Source: JACTMZ01 sp044359955 (GTDB lineage: Bacteria; Verrucomicrobiota; Verrucomicrobiia; Chthoniobacterales; JACTMZ01). Taken from it: DNA of 64,000 nt. Below, one piece after another: positions 48,540-56,650 of this stretch. The notes beneath the pieces were generated by a model. The model had not been told where the DNA came from. It saw only the letters and a program-made list of their open reading frames with translations, and searched no databases. Made by a program: the position numbers and the translations under genes. Within the stretch, counting starts at the first letter, position 1, and every line of letters begins with the position of its first letter. The DNA is taken from NCBI GenBank assembly GCA_044359955.1, contig JBIKLF010000001.1, positions 186,001 through 250,000 on the forward strand, read 5' to 3'.

Positions 48540-49787
48540 CTACCGGTCACACTCGCCCATGACGAAGTCGATGCTGCCGAGGATGGCGGGGACATCGCTG
48601 ACATAATGGCCGGGCAGGAGGGACGGAACGATGCTCAGGTTGGCGAAGCTCGGGGCGCGGATTTTCAGACGGTAGGGCACGCCGCCGCCTTTGCTATGGA
48701 TGTAAAAACCGAGTTCGCCTTTCGGATTTTCCGCGCCGAAATAAACCTCCCCGGCGGGCGCGTCGATGCCCTGCGTGGTGATGATGAACTGGTGGATGAG
48801 TTCCTCCATCTTGGTCATCACATCGGTCTTGGGCGGCAGGATATTTTTCGGATCATCAACGTGGATCGGGCCGGAGGGCATTTTGTCCAACGCTTGCATG
48901 AGGATGCGTGCGCTTTGCCGCATCTCGGCCATGCGGACGAGATAGCGGTCGTAACAATCGCCGACCGAGCCGACCGGCACGTCGAAATCGTATTGTTCGT
49001 AGCCGAGGTAGGGATGCGCTTTGCGCAAATCGTGATCCACGCCGGAGCCGCGCAGGTTCGGGCCGGTCAGACCGTAAGCGATGGCGTCTTCCCGCGAGAT
49101 CACGCCCACATCTTTGGTGCGGTCGAGCCAGATCGGATTCCTGGTCAGTAGGCTGTCAACCTCGTCAAGGCTGGGCAGCAAGTCGTCGATGAAGGCGCGC
49201 ACCTGCTGCTCGAAACCCGGAGGAAGGTCCCGCGTCATCCCGCCGATCCGCGTGTAGGAGGTGGTGAAGCGGGCGCCGGTCAGCTGTTCGCTCAAATTAT
49301 AAATCACCTCGCGGTGCTTGAAAGTATAGAGGAAGACGGACATCGCCCCGATATCCATGGCGTAGGCCCCGATGCCGAGGAGGTGCGATGAAATGCGGGC
49401 CAACTCGCAACAAACCACCCGGATGGCCTGACCGCGCGGCGGCAATTCCCAGCCCATGAGTTTCTCCACAGCCAGCGCGTAGGCCACGTTGTTGGCCAGC
49501 GGGGCGAGGTAGTCGAGCCGGTCCGTGTAAGGCACGAACTGGTTGTATTGCATGTTCTCCGCGATCTTCTCGTCGCCGCGGTGCAGGTAGCCGATGTCGG
49601 TGTCCGCCTTGGTGATGATCTCCCCGTCGAGCTCAAGCACGATACGCAAGACGCCGTGGGTTGCCGGGTGGGACGGCCCCATATTGATGGTCAGGGTCTC
49701 CCCGAGCAGCTCACCCCGGTGGCGCGCTTCATTCTCCGCCGCGAGGGTGCGGGCGGCGGGATCGGGTGACTCGATGACGGTGGACAT
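48540..49787 (-). CDS. nuoD: NADH-quinone oxidoreductase subunit D
   Basis: 415 residues. TLTINMGPSHPATHGVLRIV (about 31-50), TDIGYLHRGDEKIAENMQYN, FVPYTDRLDYLAPLANNVAY and the C-terminal SIDFVMGECDR are the conserved NuoD/Nqo4 blocks of the complex I quinone-binding arm. The start at 49787 is the first Met with family-like sequence; the long upstream frame is a shadow of rlmN. It stands without any other nuo gene on either side (comEC downstream, rlmN upstream). Confidence 0.94.
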   Translation of the reverse strand: MSTVIESPDPAARTLAAENEARHRGELLGETLTINMGPSHPATHGVLRIVLELDGEIITKADTDIGYLHRGDEKIAENMQYNQFVPYTDRLDYLAPLANNVAYALAVEKLMGWELPPRGQAIRVVCCELARISSHLLGIGAYAMDIGAMSVFLYTFKHREVIYNLSEQLTGARFTTSYTRIGGMTRDLPPGFEQQVRAFIDDLLPSLDEVDSLLTRNPIWLDRTKDVGVISREDAIAYGLTGPNLRGSGVDHDLRKAHPYLGYEQYDFDVPVGSVGDCYDRYLVRMAEMRQSARILMQALDKMPSGPIHVDDPKNILPPKTDVMTKMEELIHQFIITTQGIDAPAGEVYFGAENPKGELGFYIHSKGGGVPYRLKIRAPSFANLSIVPSLLPGHYVSDVPAILGSIDFVMGECDR

Positions 49788-49825
49788 GGCCGATATCTTT
49801 ACGTTTGAGCGGCCGTTTTGGCAAC

Positions 49826-50890
49826 TCATGGCGCCACGGCGAGTTCGTCCTCCGCGCGGAGGCGCAACTGACCGCAAGCGGCATCGATATCGTGCCCCTT
49901 TTCGCGGCGGATGGTGGCCACCACGCCGCCGGCGCGGACCGTCCGGACAAATTCCTGCTGGCGTGCCTCGCTCGGACGTTCCCAGGTCAGGCCTTCGACC
50001 GTGTTGTAGGGAATGAGGTTTACCTTGGCATCGAGCCGGCGCGCGTGGGCGGCGAGCAACCGCGCCTGTTCCGGGGCGTCGTTGACCCCGGCGATGAGGA
50101 TGTATTCGAAGCCGAGCTTTTGTTTGCGGCGGGAGGAAAAGTAAGCACACGCCTCGAAAAGTTCCTGCAGCGGATACTTCTTGTTCACCGGCATGATTTG
50201 CTCGCGCACTTCGTCCGTCGCGCCATGCAGCGAGATGGCCAGGCGCACCGGCACGGGGTGCTCGGCCAATTCCCGGATCTGCGGCACGAGGCCGCTGGTT
50301 GACACGGTGATATGACGCGCCCCGATCTCGAAGCCCCACGGGGCATTGAGGATTTCGATGGCGATGGACAAATTTTTCCAATTGGCCAGCGGCTCGCCCA
50401 TGCCCATGAAGACGATGTTGTCTGCCCGCTCACCGGTGGCTTTTTCCGCGGCCATGACCTGCGCCGTGATCTCGCCGGCCGACAGGTTGCGTTTCCAACC
50501 CCGCAAGCCGCTCGCGCAGAATTTGCACCCGTAAGCGCAGCCCACTTGGGTCGAAACGCAGAGCGTCCGGCGGTCGGAGGTCTCGCCGTAAAGCGCCGGC
50601 GAGGCCGGGATGAAGACGCTCTCGATGAATTGGCCGTCGGGCAGGCGGAACAGAAACTTGCGCGTGGTGTCCTTTGATCCGCTCAGGCGCACTTGTTCGA
50701 GTTGCTGCGGCGGAAACATTCCCGCCAACTGCGCCCGCAATTCCGCCGGCAAGTCGGTCATGCCGGCGAAGTCATCGACCCGCTTCTCGTGCACCCAATC
50801 GGCAATCTGTCGTGCGCGGTAAGGTTTGTGTCCCAGAGCGCCGAGCTTTTCGGTCAGCGAGCCGAGGGTCTCTCCCAACAAAGAAATCAT
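49826..50890 (-). CDS. rlmN: 23S rRNA A2503/tRNA A37 C2-methyltransferase RlmN
   Basis: 354 residues. The radical-SAM cluster motif is GCAYGCKFCASG (Cys-x3-Cys-x2-Cys, about 115-126); VSTQ precedes it and FMGMGEPLANWKNLSIAI, SGLVPQIRELAEHP and RLAISLHGATDEVREQIMPV follow. The catalytic C-terminal Cys lies in DIDAACGQLR. It methylates C2 of A2503 in 23S rRNA and A37 in some tRNAs by a methyl-Cys mechanism. Start at 50890 (MISLLGETLGSLTEKLGALG) is the family start. Confidence 0.95.
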   Translation of the reverse strand: MISLLGETLGSLTEKLGALGHKPYRARQIADWVHEKRVDDFAGMTDLPAELRAQLAGMFPPQQLEQVRLSGSKDTTRKFLFRLPDGQFIESVFIPASPALYGETSDRRTLCVSTQVGCAYGCKFCASGLRGWKRNLSAGEITAQVMAAEKATGERADNIVFMGMGEPLANWKNLSIAIEILNAPWGFEIGARHITVSTSGLVPQIRELAEHPVPVRLAISLHGATDEVREQIMPVNKKYPLQELFEACAYFSSRRKQKLGFEYILIAGVNDAPEQARLLAAHARRLDAKVNLIPYNTVEGLTWERPSEARQQEFVRTVRAGGVVATIRREKGHDIDAACGQLRLRAEDELAVAP

Positions 50891-50972
50891 GCGCGCACCA
50901 TGCCATGGCCGGGCGGGGGAATCCACTGCGGGATGCCTTGACCCTCCGCGGGAGGAATCTACCTTGACGCCC

Positions 50973-51437
50973 ATGCTCGTCCGACGCCTCCTTCTTGCCA
51001 CCCTCGGCGCGGCCCTCTTGGCCGGTTGCGAAACCACCACGGTCACCCGGGTTGACCCCGCGTTGGCGGCCGCGATCGCCGCTGAAGCGCCCGGCAATTA
51101 TTTCATCGGCCGCCGCTACTACAAAAAGGACTACAAAATGTGGGGCTGGGTGCGGAAGCCGGGCCAACCTTGGAAAACCGCCCAACTGGTCATGTTGAAT
51201 GAAAACACCAAACTCGCGCCCGACCGCGCGGCGGGAACGCTCGGCATCGACCACAACACCGAATACCGCCTGCAGGGACGCTTCACCGGCGGCAAGGTCT
51301 ACGAACCGGCCAGCAACGCCTTCTACCCCGAGTTCGTTCTCACGGGCTACGAGGTTCGCTCGACCACCCCGCCCTTTATTTACCGCGACCGCAGTGCGCT
51401 CGATCCCAAGGTCCGCCTGCTCGTCCCCCCGCTTTAG
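50973..51437 (+). CDS. Hypothetical lipoprotein, 154 aa
   Basis: A lipoprotein signal MLVRRLLLATLGAALLAGCE with lipobox LAGC (Cys19), then GNYFIGRRYYKKDYKMWGWV and LAPDRAAGTLGIDHNTEYRL, a compact beta-rich domain. It appears divergent from rlmN, sharing an 82-bp intergenic region. Proteins of this kind recur in the phylum without known function. Confidence 0.7.
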   Translation: MLVRRLLLATLGAALLAGCETTTVTRVDPALAAAIAAEAPGNYFIGRRYYKKDYKMWGWVRKPGQPWKTAQLVMLNENTKLAPDRAAGTLGIDHNTEYRLQGRFTGGKVYEPASNAFYPEFVLTGYEVRSTTPPFIYRDRSALDPKVRLLVPPL

Positions 51438-51465
51438 TCCGCGGGCCCGCTACCGTCATCCCCAA

Positions 51466-51540
51466 GGTGGGGCGCGGCGTCCCGACGCGCCGTCCGCATG
51501 GCTTTTCTGCCTGCGGCGGGTCCGGAGGCCCCGCCCGACC
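51466..51540. repeat. Composite palindromic intergenic repeat, reversed copy
   Basis: GGGGCGCGGCGTCCCGACGC with GCCG, then GGCGGGTCCGGAGGCCCCGC with CC: both halves of the 23849-23920 repeat in reverse orientation, with one base missing in the first dyad. It lies between the lipoprotein gene and livK. Confidence 0.7.
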
Positions 51541-51634
51541 CGCGGGAAATGACCCGCCTTTTGCGTCGGCGTCCCGTTCCGGGATTCGGGCTAATTCCCT
51601 TGCGGCCAGCAGAGTTGGCGCGTAGACACCACTG

Positions 51635-52804
51635 ATGTTCAAAGCTCCCACCCTCGTTCTCTCCGTCGCCGCTGCTTTTCCTCTCCTCCTCGCCGGTTGC
51701 GGCGGTCCGGACGCCAATACGGTCAAAGTCGGCATGAACATCGAGCTGACCGGTGACATCCCCGCCGTCGGTGCCTCGAGCAAAAACGCCGCCGAACTTT
51801 TCTTCGACCAACTCAACGAAAGCGGCGGTGTCACCCTCGCCGACGGTCCCAAAAAAATCTCCCTGATTATCCGCGACAACGCCGCCAAGGCCGACCAGTC
51901 GGCCTCCGTCGCGCAGCAACTCATCTCGAGCCAGGACGTCGTCGCCATGATCGGCCCCAATTCCAGCGCCTGCGCCATCCCCGCCGGCGAAATCGCGGAG
52001 AGCCTCAAGTGCGTCATGATCTCCCCGTGGTCGACCAACCCGAAGACCACCATCGACCAGGCCTCCGGCGTGCCCAAACGCTACGTTTTCCGCGGCTGCT
52101 TCACCGATCCGTTCCAAGCCATTGTGCTGGCCAAGTTCGTGACCAACGACCTCGGCGCGAAAAAAGCCGCCGTTCTCTATGACGTCTCCTCTGAAGCCCC
52201 GCTCGGTCAGGCCACCCTCTTCCGCGATACCTTCACCGCGGCCGGCGGCGAAATCGTCGCCTTCGAAACCTTCACCACCGGCGACAAAGATTTCTCCGCC
52301 CAGTTGACCAATATCCGCGAGGCCGCCCCGGACGTCATTTTCCTCCCGACCTACTACAACGACGTCCCGCTCATCGCCCAGCAGGCCCGCCGCCTCGGCA
52401 TCACTGCGACATTCATCGGCAGCGACGCCTGGAGTTCGCCCGAGATCATCAAGCTCGGCGGGGCCGATGTGGACGGCTCGTATTTCTGCAACCACTTCTC
52501 GACCCAGATTGCGACCGATGAAGCCAAGAAATTCATCGCCGACTACACCGCGAAATACGGTCAGGCCCCCGACGACGTGGCCGCGCTCACCTACGACGCC
52601 TGCGGCCTTGTCGCCGAGGCGCTCAAAGCGGGCGGCAAGAACGACCGCGAGGCCCTGCGTGAAGCTTTCGCCAAGATCCGCGAATACAAAGGCGTGACCG
52701 GAACCTTCCGTTTCGAGCCCGGCTCGGGCGACCCGATCAAGAGTGCGGTGGTCCTGCAGATCAAGGATGGCGCCTTCCAGTGGGTGACCAACGCCCAGCC
52801 CTGA
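51635..52804 (+). CDS. livK: Branched-chain amino acid ABC transporter, substrate-binding lipoprotein
   Basis: 389 residues with a lipobox LLLAGCGG (Cys22). Two-lobed Leu/Ile/Val-binding fold: VKVGMNIELTGDIPAVGASS, AAELFFDQLNESGGV, VAMIGPNSSACAIPAGEIAE, KRYVFRGCFTDPFQAIVLAK, and VTGTFRFEPGSGDP near the end. It captures branched-chain or related amino acids outside the inner membrane for LivHMGF. It is the first gene of a five-gene operon with spacings of 17 bases or overlaps. Substrate specificity is not fixed by sequence. Confidence 0.9.
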   Translation: MFKAPTLVLSVAAAFPLLLAGCGGPDANTVKVGMNIELTGDIPAVGASSKNAAELFFDQLNESGGVTLADGPKKISLIIRDNAAKADQSASVAQQLISSQDVVAMIGPNSSACAIPAGEIAESLKCVMISPWSTNPKTTIDQASGVPKRYVFRGCFTDPFQAIVLAKFVTNDLGAKKAAVLYDVSSEAPLGQATLFRDTFTAAGGEIVAFETFTTGDKDFSAQLTNIREAAPDVIFLPTYYNDVPLIAQQARRLGITATFIGSDAWSSPEIIKLGGADVDGSYFCNHFSTQIATDEAKKFIADYTAKYGQAPDDVAALTYDACGLVAEALKAGGKNDREALREAFAKIREYKGVTGTFRFEPGSGDPIKSAVVLQIKDGAFQWVTNAQP

Positions 52805-52821
52805 CCGCCTGACGCGCGCGC

Positions 52822-53697
52822 ATGGACTACTTTGCGCAGCAGGCGATCAACGCCATCCAACTCGGTTCGATCTATGCGCTGATCGCGCTGGGCTACAGCA
52901 TGGTTTACGGCGTGCTGGTCATGATCAACTTCGCCCACGGCGATGTTTTCATGGTCAGTTCGTTCTTTTGTTTTCTCCTCCTCCTGCTTCTGCCCGTCCC
53001 CTTTGTCGCTGCTCTGATCATCGTCATGCTGGCCACCGCGATCCTTGGCGTGGCGCTGGAGCGGCTGGCCTACCGCCCGCTGCGCAACGCCCCGCGCGTC
53101 TCCGCCATCATCACCGCGCTCGGTTGCGGACTCATCATCCAAAACACCACCCTGAGCCTCAGCCCTTACTCGCAACGGATGCCGGAGCTTTTCGTGCCCG
53201 TCACCTGGAACTTCGGCGGCGTCACTGTTTCCTCCCTGCAACTGCTCATCATCGGTGTTTCGGTCGGGCTGATGATCGGGCTCGACTTTTTCATCCGTCG
53301 CACGCGTTACGGCATGGCCATGCGAGCCATCGCGCAGGACCGCATCACCGTCCCGCTCATGGGCATCCCGGTCAACACCATGATCGCCCTGACCTTCGCC
53401 ATCGGGGCCGCCCTGGGCGGCGCGGCCGGCGTGCTCTACGCCTCGGCCTACCCGGTGATCAGCGCGACGATGGGTGTGCTCGTCGGTTGGAAGGCGTTTG
53501 TTGCCGCGGTCATCGGCGGCATCGGTAGCGTGCGCGGCGCGGTGCTCGGCGCCTACGTGCTCGGCTCGGTCGAAGTCTTCACCGTGACGGTGCTGCCCTC
53601 AACCTACCGCGACCTCGTCGTCTATACGCTGTTGCTCGTCATCCTCATCTTCAAACCCTACGGACTCCTCGGGCGTCCCGCCGTGCAGAAAGTATGA
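52822..53697 (+). CDS. livH: Branched-chain amino acid ABC transporter permease LivH
   Basis: 291 residues, about 8 membrane helices. Family marks: AINAIQLGSIYALIALGYSM, VYGVLVMINFAHGDVFM near the start, and the permease EAA-like region VAAVIGGIGSVRGAVLGAYV. It pairs with LivM to form the channel. It starts 17 bases after livK and overlaps livM by ATGA. Confidence 0.93.
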   Translation: MDYFAQQAINAIQLGSIYALIALGYSMVYGVLVMINFAHGDVFMVSSFFCFLLLLLLPVPFVAALIIVMLATAILGVALERLAYRPLRNAPRVSAIITALGCGLIIQNTTLSLSPYSQRMPELFVPVTWNFGGVTVSSLQLLIIGVSVGLMIGLDFFIRRTRYGMAMRAIAQDRITVPLMGIPVNTMIALTFAIGAALGGAAGVLYASAYPVISATMGVLVGWKAFVAAVIGGIGSVRGAVLGAYVLGSVEVFTVTVLPSTYRDLVVYTLLLVILIFKPYGLLGRPAVQKV

Positions 53698-54671
53698 CAC
53701 GGTGGTTCCGACAACCCCCGCCGCGCGGCGTGCTGCTCACCCTGCTCGCCGCCGGTCTGGCCGCTTGCTTTGTCATCGAGCAGTTCGGTCTGGTCGACGA
53801 CTACGTGCGCTTCGTCCTCATCACCCTCGGGATCAACATCATCCTTTGTGTCAGCCTGAACCTCGTCAACGGCTGGATGGGCGAGTTCTCTGTCGGCCAC
53901 GCCGGCTTCATGGCCCTCGGCGCCTACCTCTCGGCCTGCGTCTCGGTCAAATGGCTCGCCTGGGGCGACCCGCTTTGGATGTTCCCGCTCGCCGTCATCG
54001 GCGGCGGACTGATGGCCGGCGCCGTCGGCTTCCTCCTCGGCTTGCTCTCGTTCAAGACCCGCGGCGATTACCTCGCCATCATCACGCTGGCCTTTCTCAT
54101 GATCGTGAAATCCGGGTTGGAAAACATCCCGTATGTCGGCGGCGCACGTGGTTTCCTCGGCATCGGCAACGAGACAACGCTCCTCTGGACCGCCATCTGG
54201 ACAGTCCTCACGCTCTGGGCCATCCGCAATCTGGTCTATTCGCGGTTCGGGCGCGGCATTGTCGCCGTGCGCGAAGATGAAATCGCGGCCAATGCCATGG
54301 GCGTCGACACCCGCAAAGCCAAGCTCGCCGCCTTCGTTGTTTCCTCCTTCTTCGGCGGCGTGGCCGGCGCGCTCTTCGCCCACCAACTTCAATTCATCAA
54401 CCCCGGCGTCTTCGACATCGTCAAATCCACCGAGATCCTCGTCATGGTTTACCTCGGCGGGGTCGGTTCGCTGGCCGGGTCCATCCTCGGCGCCACCGCC
54501 TTCACCTTCCTCTCGCAGGTGCTCCAACCCCTCGGCACGTGGCGCATGGTCATTCTTCCGCTCCTCCTCGTGCTGCTCATGATCTTCCGTCCCCGCGGCA
54601 TCATGGGGATGCGCGAGTTCTCCTGGTTCGTTCCCCGCCGCGAGTTCCCCGCCAAGGAGGAGAAAAAATGA
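53694..54671 (+). CDS. livM: Branched-chain amino acid ABC transporter permease LivM
   Basis: 325 residues with an N-terminal hydrophobic segment and about 9 helices. LNLVNGWMGEFSVGHAGFMA, GDYLAIITLAFLMIVKSGLE and the coupling region FGRGIVAVREDEIAANAMGV are LivM hallmarks. It overlaps livG by four bases. The C-terminus is basic and cytoplasmic. Confidence 0.93.
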   Translation: MTRWFRQPPPRGVLLTLLAAGLAACFVIEQFGLVDDYVRFVLITLGINIILCVSLNLVNGWMGEFSVGHAGFMALGAYLSACVSVKWLAWGDPLWMFPLAVIGGGLMAGAVGFLLGLLSFKTRGDYLAIITLAFLMIVKSGLENIPYVGGARGFLGIGNETTLLWTAIWTVLTLWAIRNLVYSRFGRGIVAVREDEIAANAMGVDTRKAKLAAFVVSSFFGGVAGALFAHQLQFINPGVFDIVKSTEILVMVYLGGVGSLAGSILGATAFTFLSQVLQPLGTWRMVILPLLLVLLMIFRPRGIMGMREFSWFVPRREFPAKEEKK

Positions 54672-55444
54672 AACCCTTGCTCGAAGTCCGCGGCGTGACC
54701 ATGCGCTTCGGCGGCTTGGTGGCGGTGTCGGATCTCTCGTTCGAAGTCACCCCGGGCCACGCCCACGGGATCATCGGACCGAACGGCGCGGGCAAAACAA
54801 CCGCTTTCAATATCATCACCGGCATCTACGCCCCGACCGCGGGCGATGTCCTTTTCCGCGGCGAATCCCTCGCCGGAGAGCGCCCCAGCAACATCGCCCG
54901 CCGCGGCATCGCCCGCACCTTCCAAAACATCCGCCTCTTCCGCGATCTCACCGTGCTCGACAACGTCCGCGTCGCCTCCGACGCCCATGCCCGCTACGCG
55001 CTGCCCGGAGCGATGGTCCAACTTCCTGCGGCGCGCCGCGCGGAGCAAGAGACCATCACCCGCTGCCTGGACCTGTTGGAAAAATTCGGCCTCGGCGACG
55101 CCGCATACGAGCGGGCCGGCGATTTATCTTACGGATCGCAGCGCCGCTTGGAGATCGTCCGCGCCATGGCGCTGCAACCGCAACTCTTGCTCCTCGACGA
55201 GCCCGCCGCCGGGATGAACTCCGCCGAAACCCTCAAGCTGGTCGAGTTTCTCAGTTGGCTGCGTGACCATTTCTCCGTGACCATGCTCCTCATCGAGCAC
55301 CACATGCAGTTGGTCATGACCTTTTGCGACCGCATCACCGTCCTCGACTTCGGCAAAACCATCGCCGAAGGCACGGCCGCCGAAGTGCGTAGCAACTCCA
55401 AAGTCATCGAGGCCTACCTCGGACCGGAGGAAAACCATGAGTGA
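54668..55444 (+). CDS. livG: Branched-chain amino acid ABC transporter ATPase LivG
   Basis: 258 residues. Walker A IIGPNGAGKTTAFNIITG, LivG-type insertion (PSNIARRGIARTFQNIRLFR), signature LSYGSQRRLEIVRAMALQP (LSYGSQR), Walker B LLLDEPAAGMNSAE and switch His in LLIEHHMQLVMTF. It hydrolyses ATP to drive import. Overlapped by livM and livF. Confidence 0.94.
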   Translation: MKPLLEVRGVTMRFGGLVAVSDLSFEVTPGHAHGIIGPNGAGKTTAFNIITGIYAPTAGDVLFRGESLAGERPSNIARRGIARTFQNIRLFRDLTVLDNVRVASDAHARYALPGAMVQLPAARRAEQETITRCLDLLEKFGLGDAAYERAGDLSYGSQRRLEIVRAMALQPQLLLLDEPAAGMNSAETLKLVEFLSWLRDHFSVTMLLIEHHMQLVMTFCDRITVLDFGKTIAEGTAAEVRSNSKVIEAYLGPEENHE

Positions 55445-56153
55445 TTCTATGCTCCGGGTGGAAAACCTCGTGGTGCGCTACGGCGACATCCGCGCGGTCA
55501 AAGGGATCAGCTTCCACGTGCAGCAGGGCGAAATCCTCGCCTTGGTCGGCGCCAACGGTGCCGGCAAGACGACCACCCTGCGCGCGCTCTCCGGCATGCT
55601 GCCCTTCGAAGGTTCGGTCCTTCTCGAAGGACGCGACGTCAGCGGGTTGTCCCCCGACCGCATTCTCCGGCTCGGTCTCTCTCACGTGCCGGAGGGCCGC
55701 GGCATCTTCGGCGGACTCACCGTGATGGAAAACCTGCAACTCGGCGCCTGGATCCGCCGCGACAAAGCCGGCCGCGCGCGCGACTTGGAGATGGTCATGG
55801 ATATTTTCCCCCGCCTGCGCGAACGCGTGGCGCAAGTCGCCGGCACCTTGAGCGGCGGCGAACAGCAAATGCTCGCCGTGGCCCGCGCCCTGATGAGCGA
55901 GGCGAAACTCCTCATCCTCGACGAACCCTCCATGGGACTGGCCCCCAAACTCGTGCAGGAAATCTTCGCCGTCCTCCGCCGCCTCAACGAGCAAGGCACG
56001 ACCATCCTCCTTGTCGAACAGAACGCCAACATGGCCCTCCGCCTGGCCCACCGCGCCTGCCTCCTCGAAACCGGCAACCTCGTGCTGGAAGGCCCGGCGT
56101 CGGAACTGCTGACCAACCCGCGCGTCCGCGAGGCTTACCTCGGGGCGGGGTGA
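55437..56153 (+). CDS. livF: Branched-chain amino acid ABC transporter ATPase LivF
   Basis: 238 residues. Walker A LVGANGAGKTTTLRALSG, the LivF pattern LSHVPEGRGIFGGLTVMENL, signature GTLSGGEQQMLAVARALM, Walker B LLILDEPSMGLAPKL and the H-loop as LLVEQNANMALRLAH (Gln in the usual His position, normal for LivF). Last gene of the operon; the repeat at 56174 follows. Confidence 0.94.
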   Translation: MSDSMLRVENLVVRYGDIRAVKGISFHVQQGEILALVGANGAGKTTTLRALSGMLPFEGSVLLEGRDVSGLSPDRILRLGLSHVPEGRGIFGGLTVMENLQLGAWIRRDKAGRARDLEMVMDIFPRLRERVAQVAGTLSGGEQQMLAVARALMSEAKLLILDEPSMGLAPKLVQEIFAVLRRLNEQGTTILLVEQNANMALRLAHRACLLETGNLVLEGPASELLTNPRVREAYLGAG

Positions 56154-56173
56154 GGGAGCGTGGGGATTTTTTT

Positions 56174-56204
56174 TTAACAAAAGGTAACGAAGATAACGAA
56201 GGGG
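56174..56204 (+). repeat. Left inverted repeat flanking the GxxExxY gene
   Basis: TTAACAAAAGGTAACGAAG continuing ATAACGAAGGGG. It is inverted relative to 56619-56650 and ends one base from the stop codon of the enclosed gene. Confidence 0.75.
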
Positions 56205-56612
56205 TTACGGAGGTGAATTGGCGCCCGGTAGCATAAGTCGGTGGACGCCTTGTTTGAGTAGTGCTTCGTGGAAGTTGATCAGCAGACCGAGGGGAATATC
56301 GAGAAGCTTCATGTAGCTGAGGAGTTGCGCTTTGCCCACGGGGTGGAGCGTTTCGACGGCCTTGAGTTCAACCAGCAGACAGTCCTCCACAAGGAGATCG
56401 CAGCGCAGGGTGTCCTCAAAGATCAGGCCTTTGTATTCGACCGACACGGCCGTTTGTTGGGTGAACGCGATGCCGCGCAATTCAAGTTCCCGCTGCAGGC
56501 ACCTCTCATAAACCGATTCAATCAGCCCGGGTCCCATGATCCGGTGCACCTCGATGGCCGCCCCGATAACCTCTCGGCTCAACGCATCAGCTTTCGCGTA
56601 GAGAACATGCAT
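56205..56612 (-). CDS. GxxExxY protein (PD-(D/E)XK nuclease-like fold)
   Basis: 135 residues from Met at 56612. GPGLIESVYERCLQRELELR contains the name motif GLIESVY; RCDLLVEDCLLVELKAVETL is the D-x9-ExK core of the PD-(D/E)XK fold (PDDEXK_3); SYMKLLDIPLGLLINF completes the domain. The family is common in Verrucomicrobia and Planctomycetes genomes in many copies, and its function is not established. The gene is bracketed by inverted copies of a dispersed repeat (56174-56204, 56619-56650) and inserted between livF and alr. Confidence 0.88.
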   Translation of the reverse strand: MHVLYAKADALSREVIGAAIEVHRIMGPGLIESVYERCLQRELELRGIAFTQQTAVSVEYKGLIFEDTLRCDLLVEDCLLVELKAVETLHPVGKAQLLSYMKLLDIPLGLLINFHEALLKQGVHRLMLPGANSPP

Positions 56613-56618
56613 TTCCGA

Positions 56619-56650
56619 ACCCTTCGTTACCTTCGTTATCTTCTGTTCAA
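56619..56650 (-). repeat. Right inverted repeat flanking the GxxExxY gene
   Basis: On the minus strand TTGAACAGAAGATAACGAAG continuing GTAACGAAGGGT. It overlaps the 3' end of alr and supplies its last codons and TAA stop at 56636. Confidence 0.75.
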
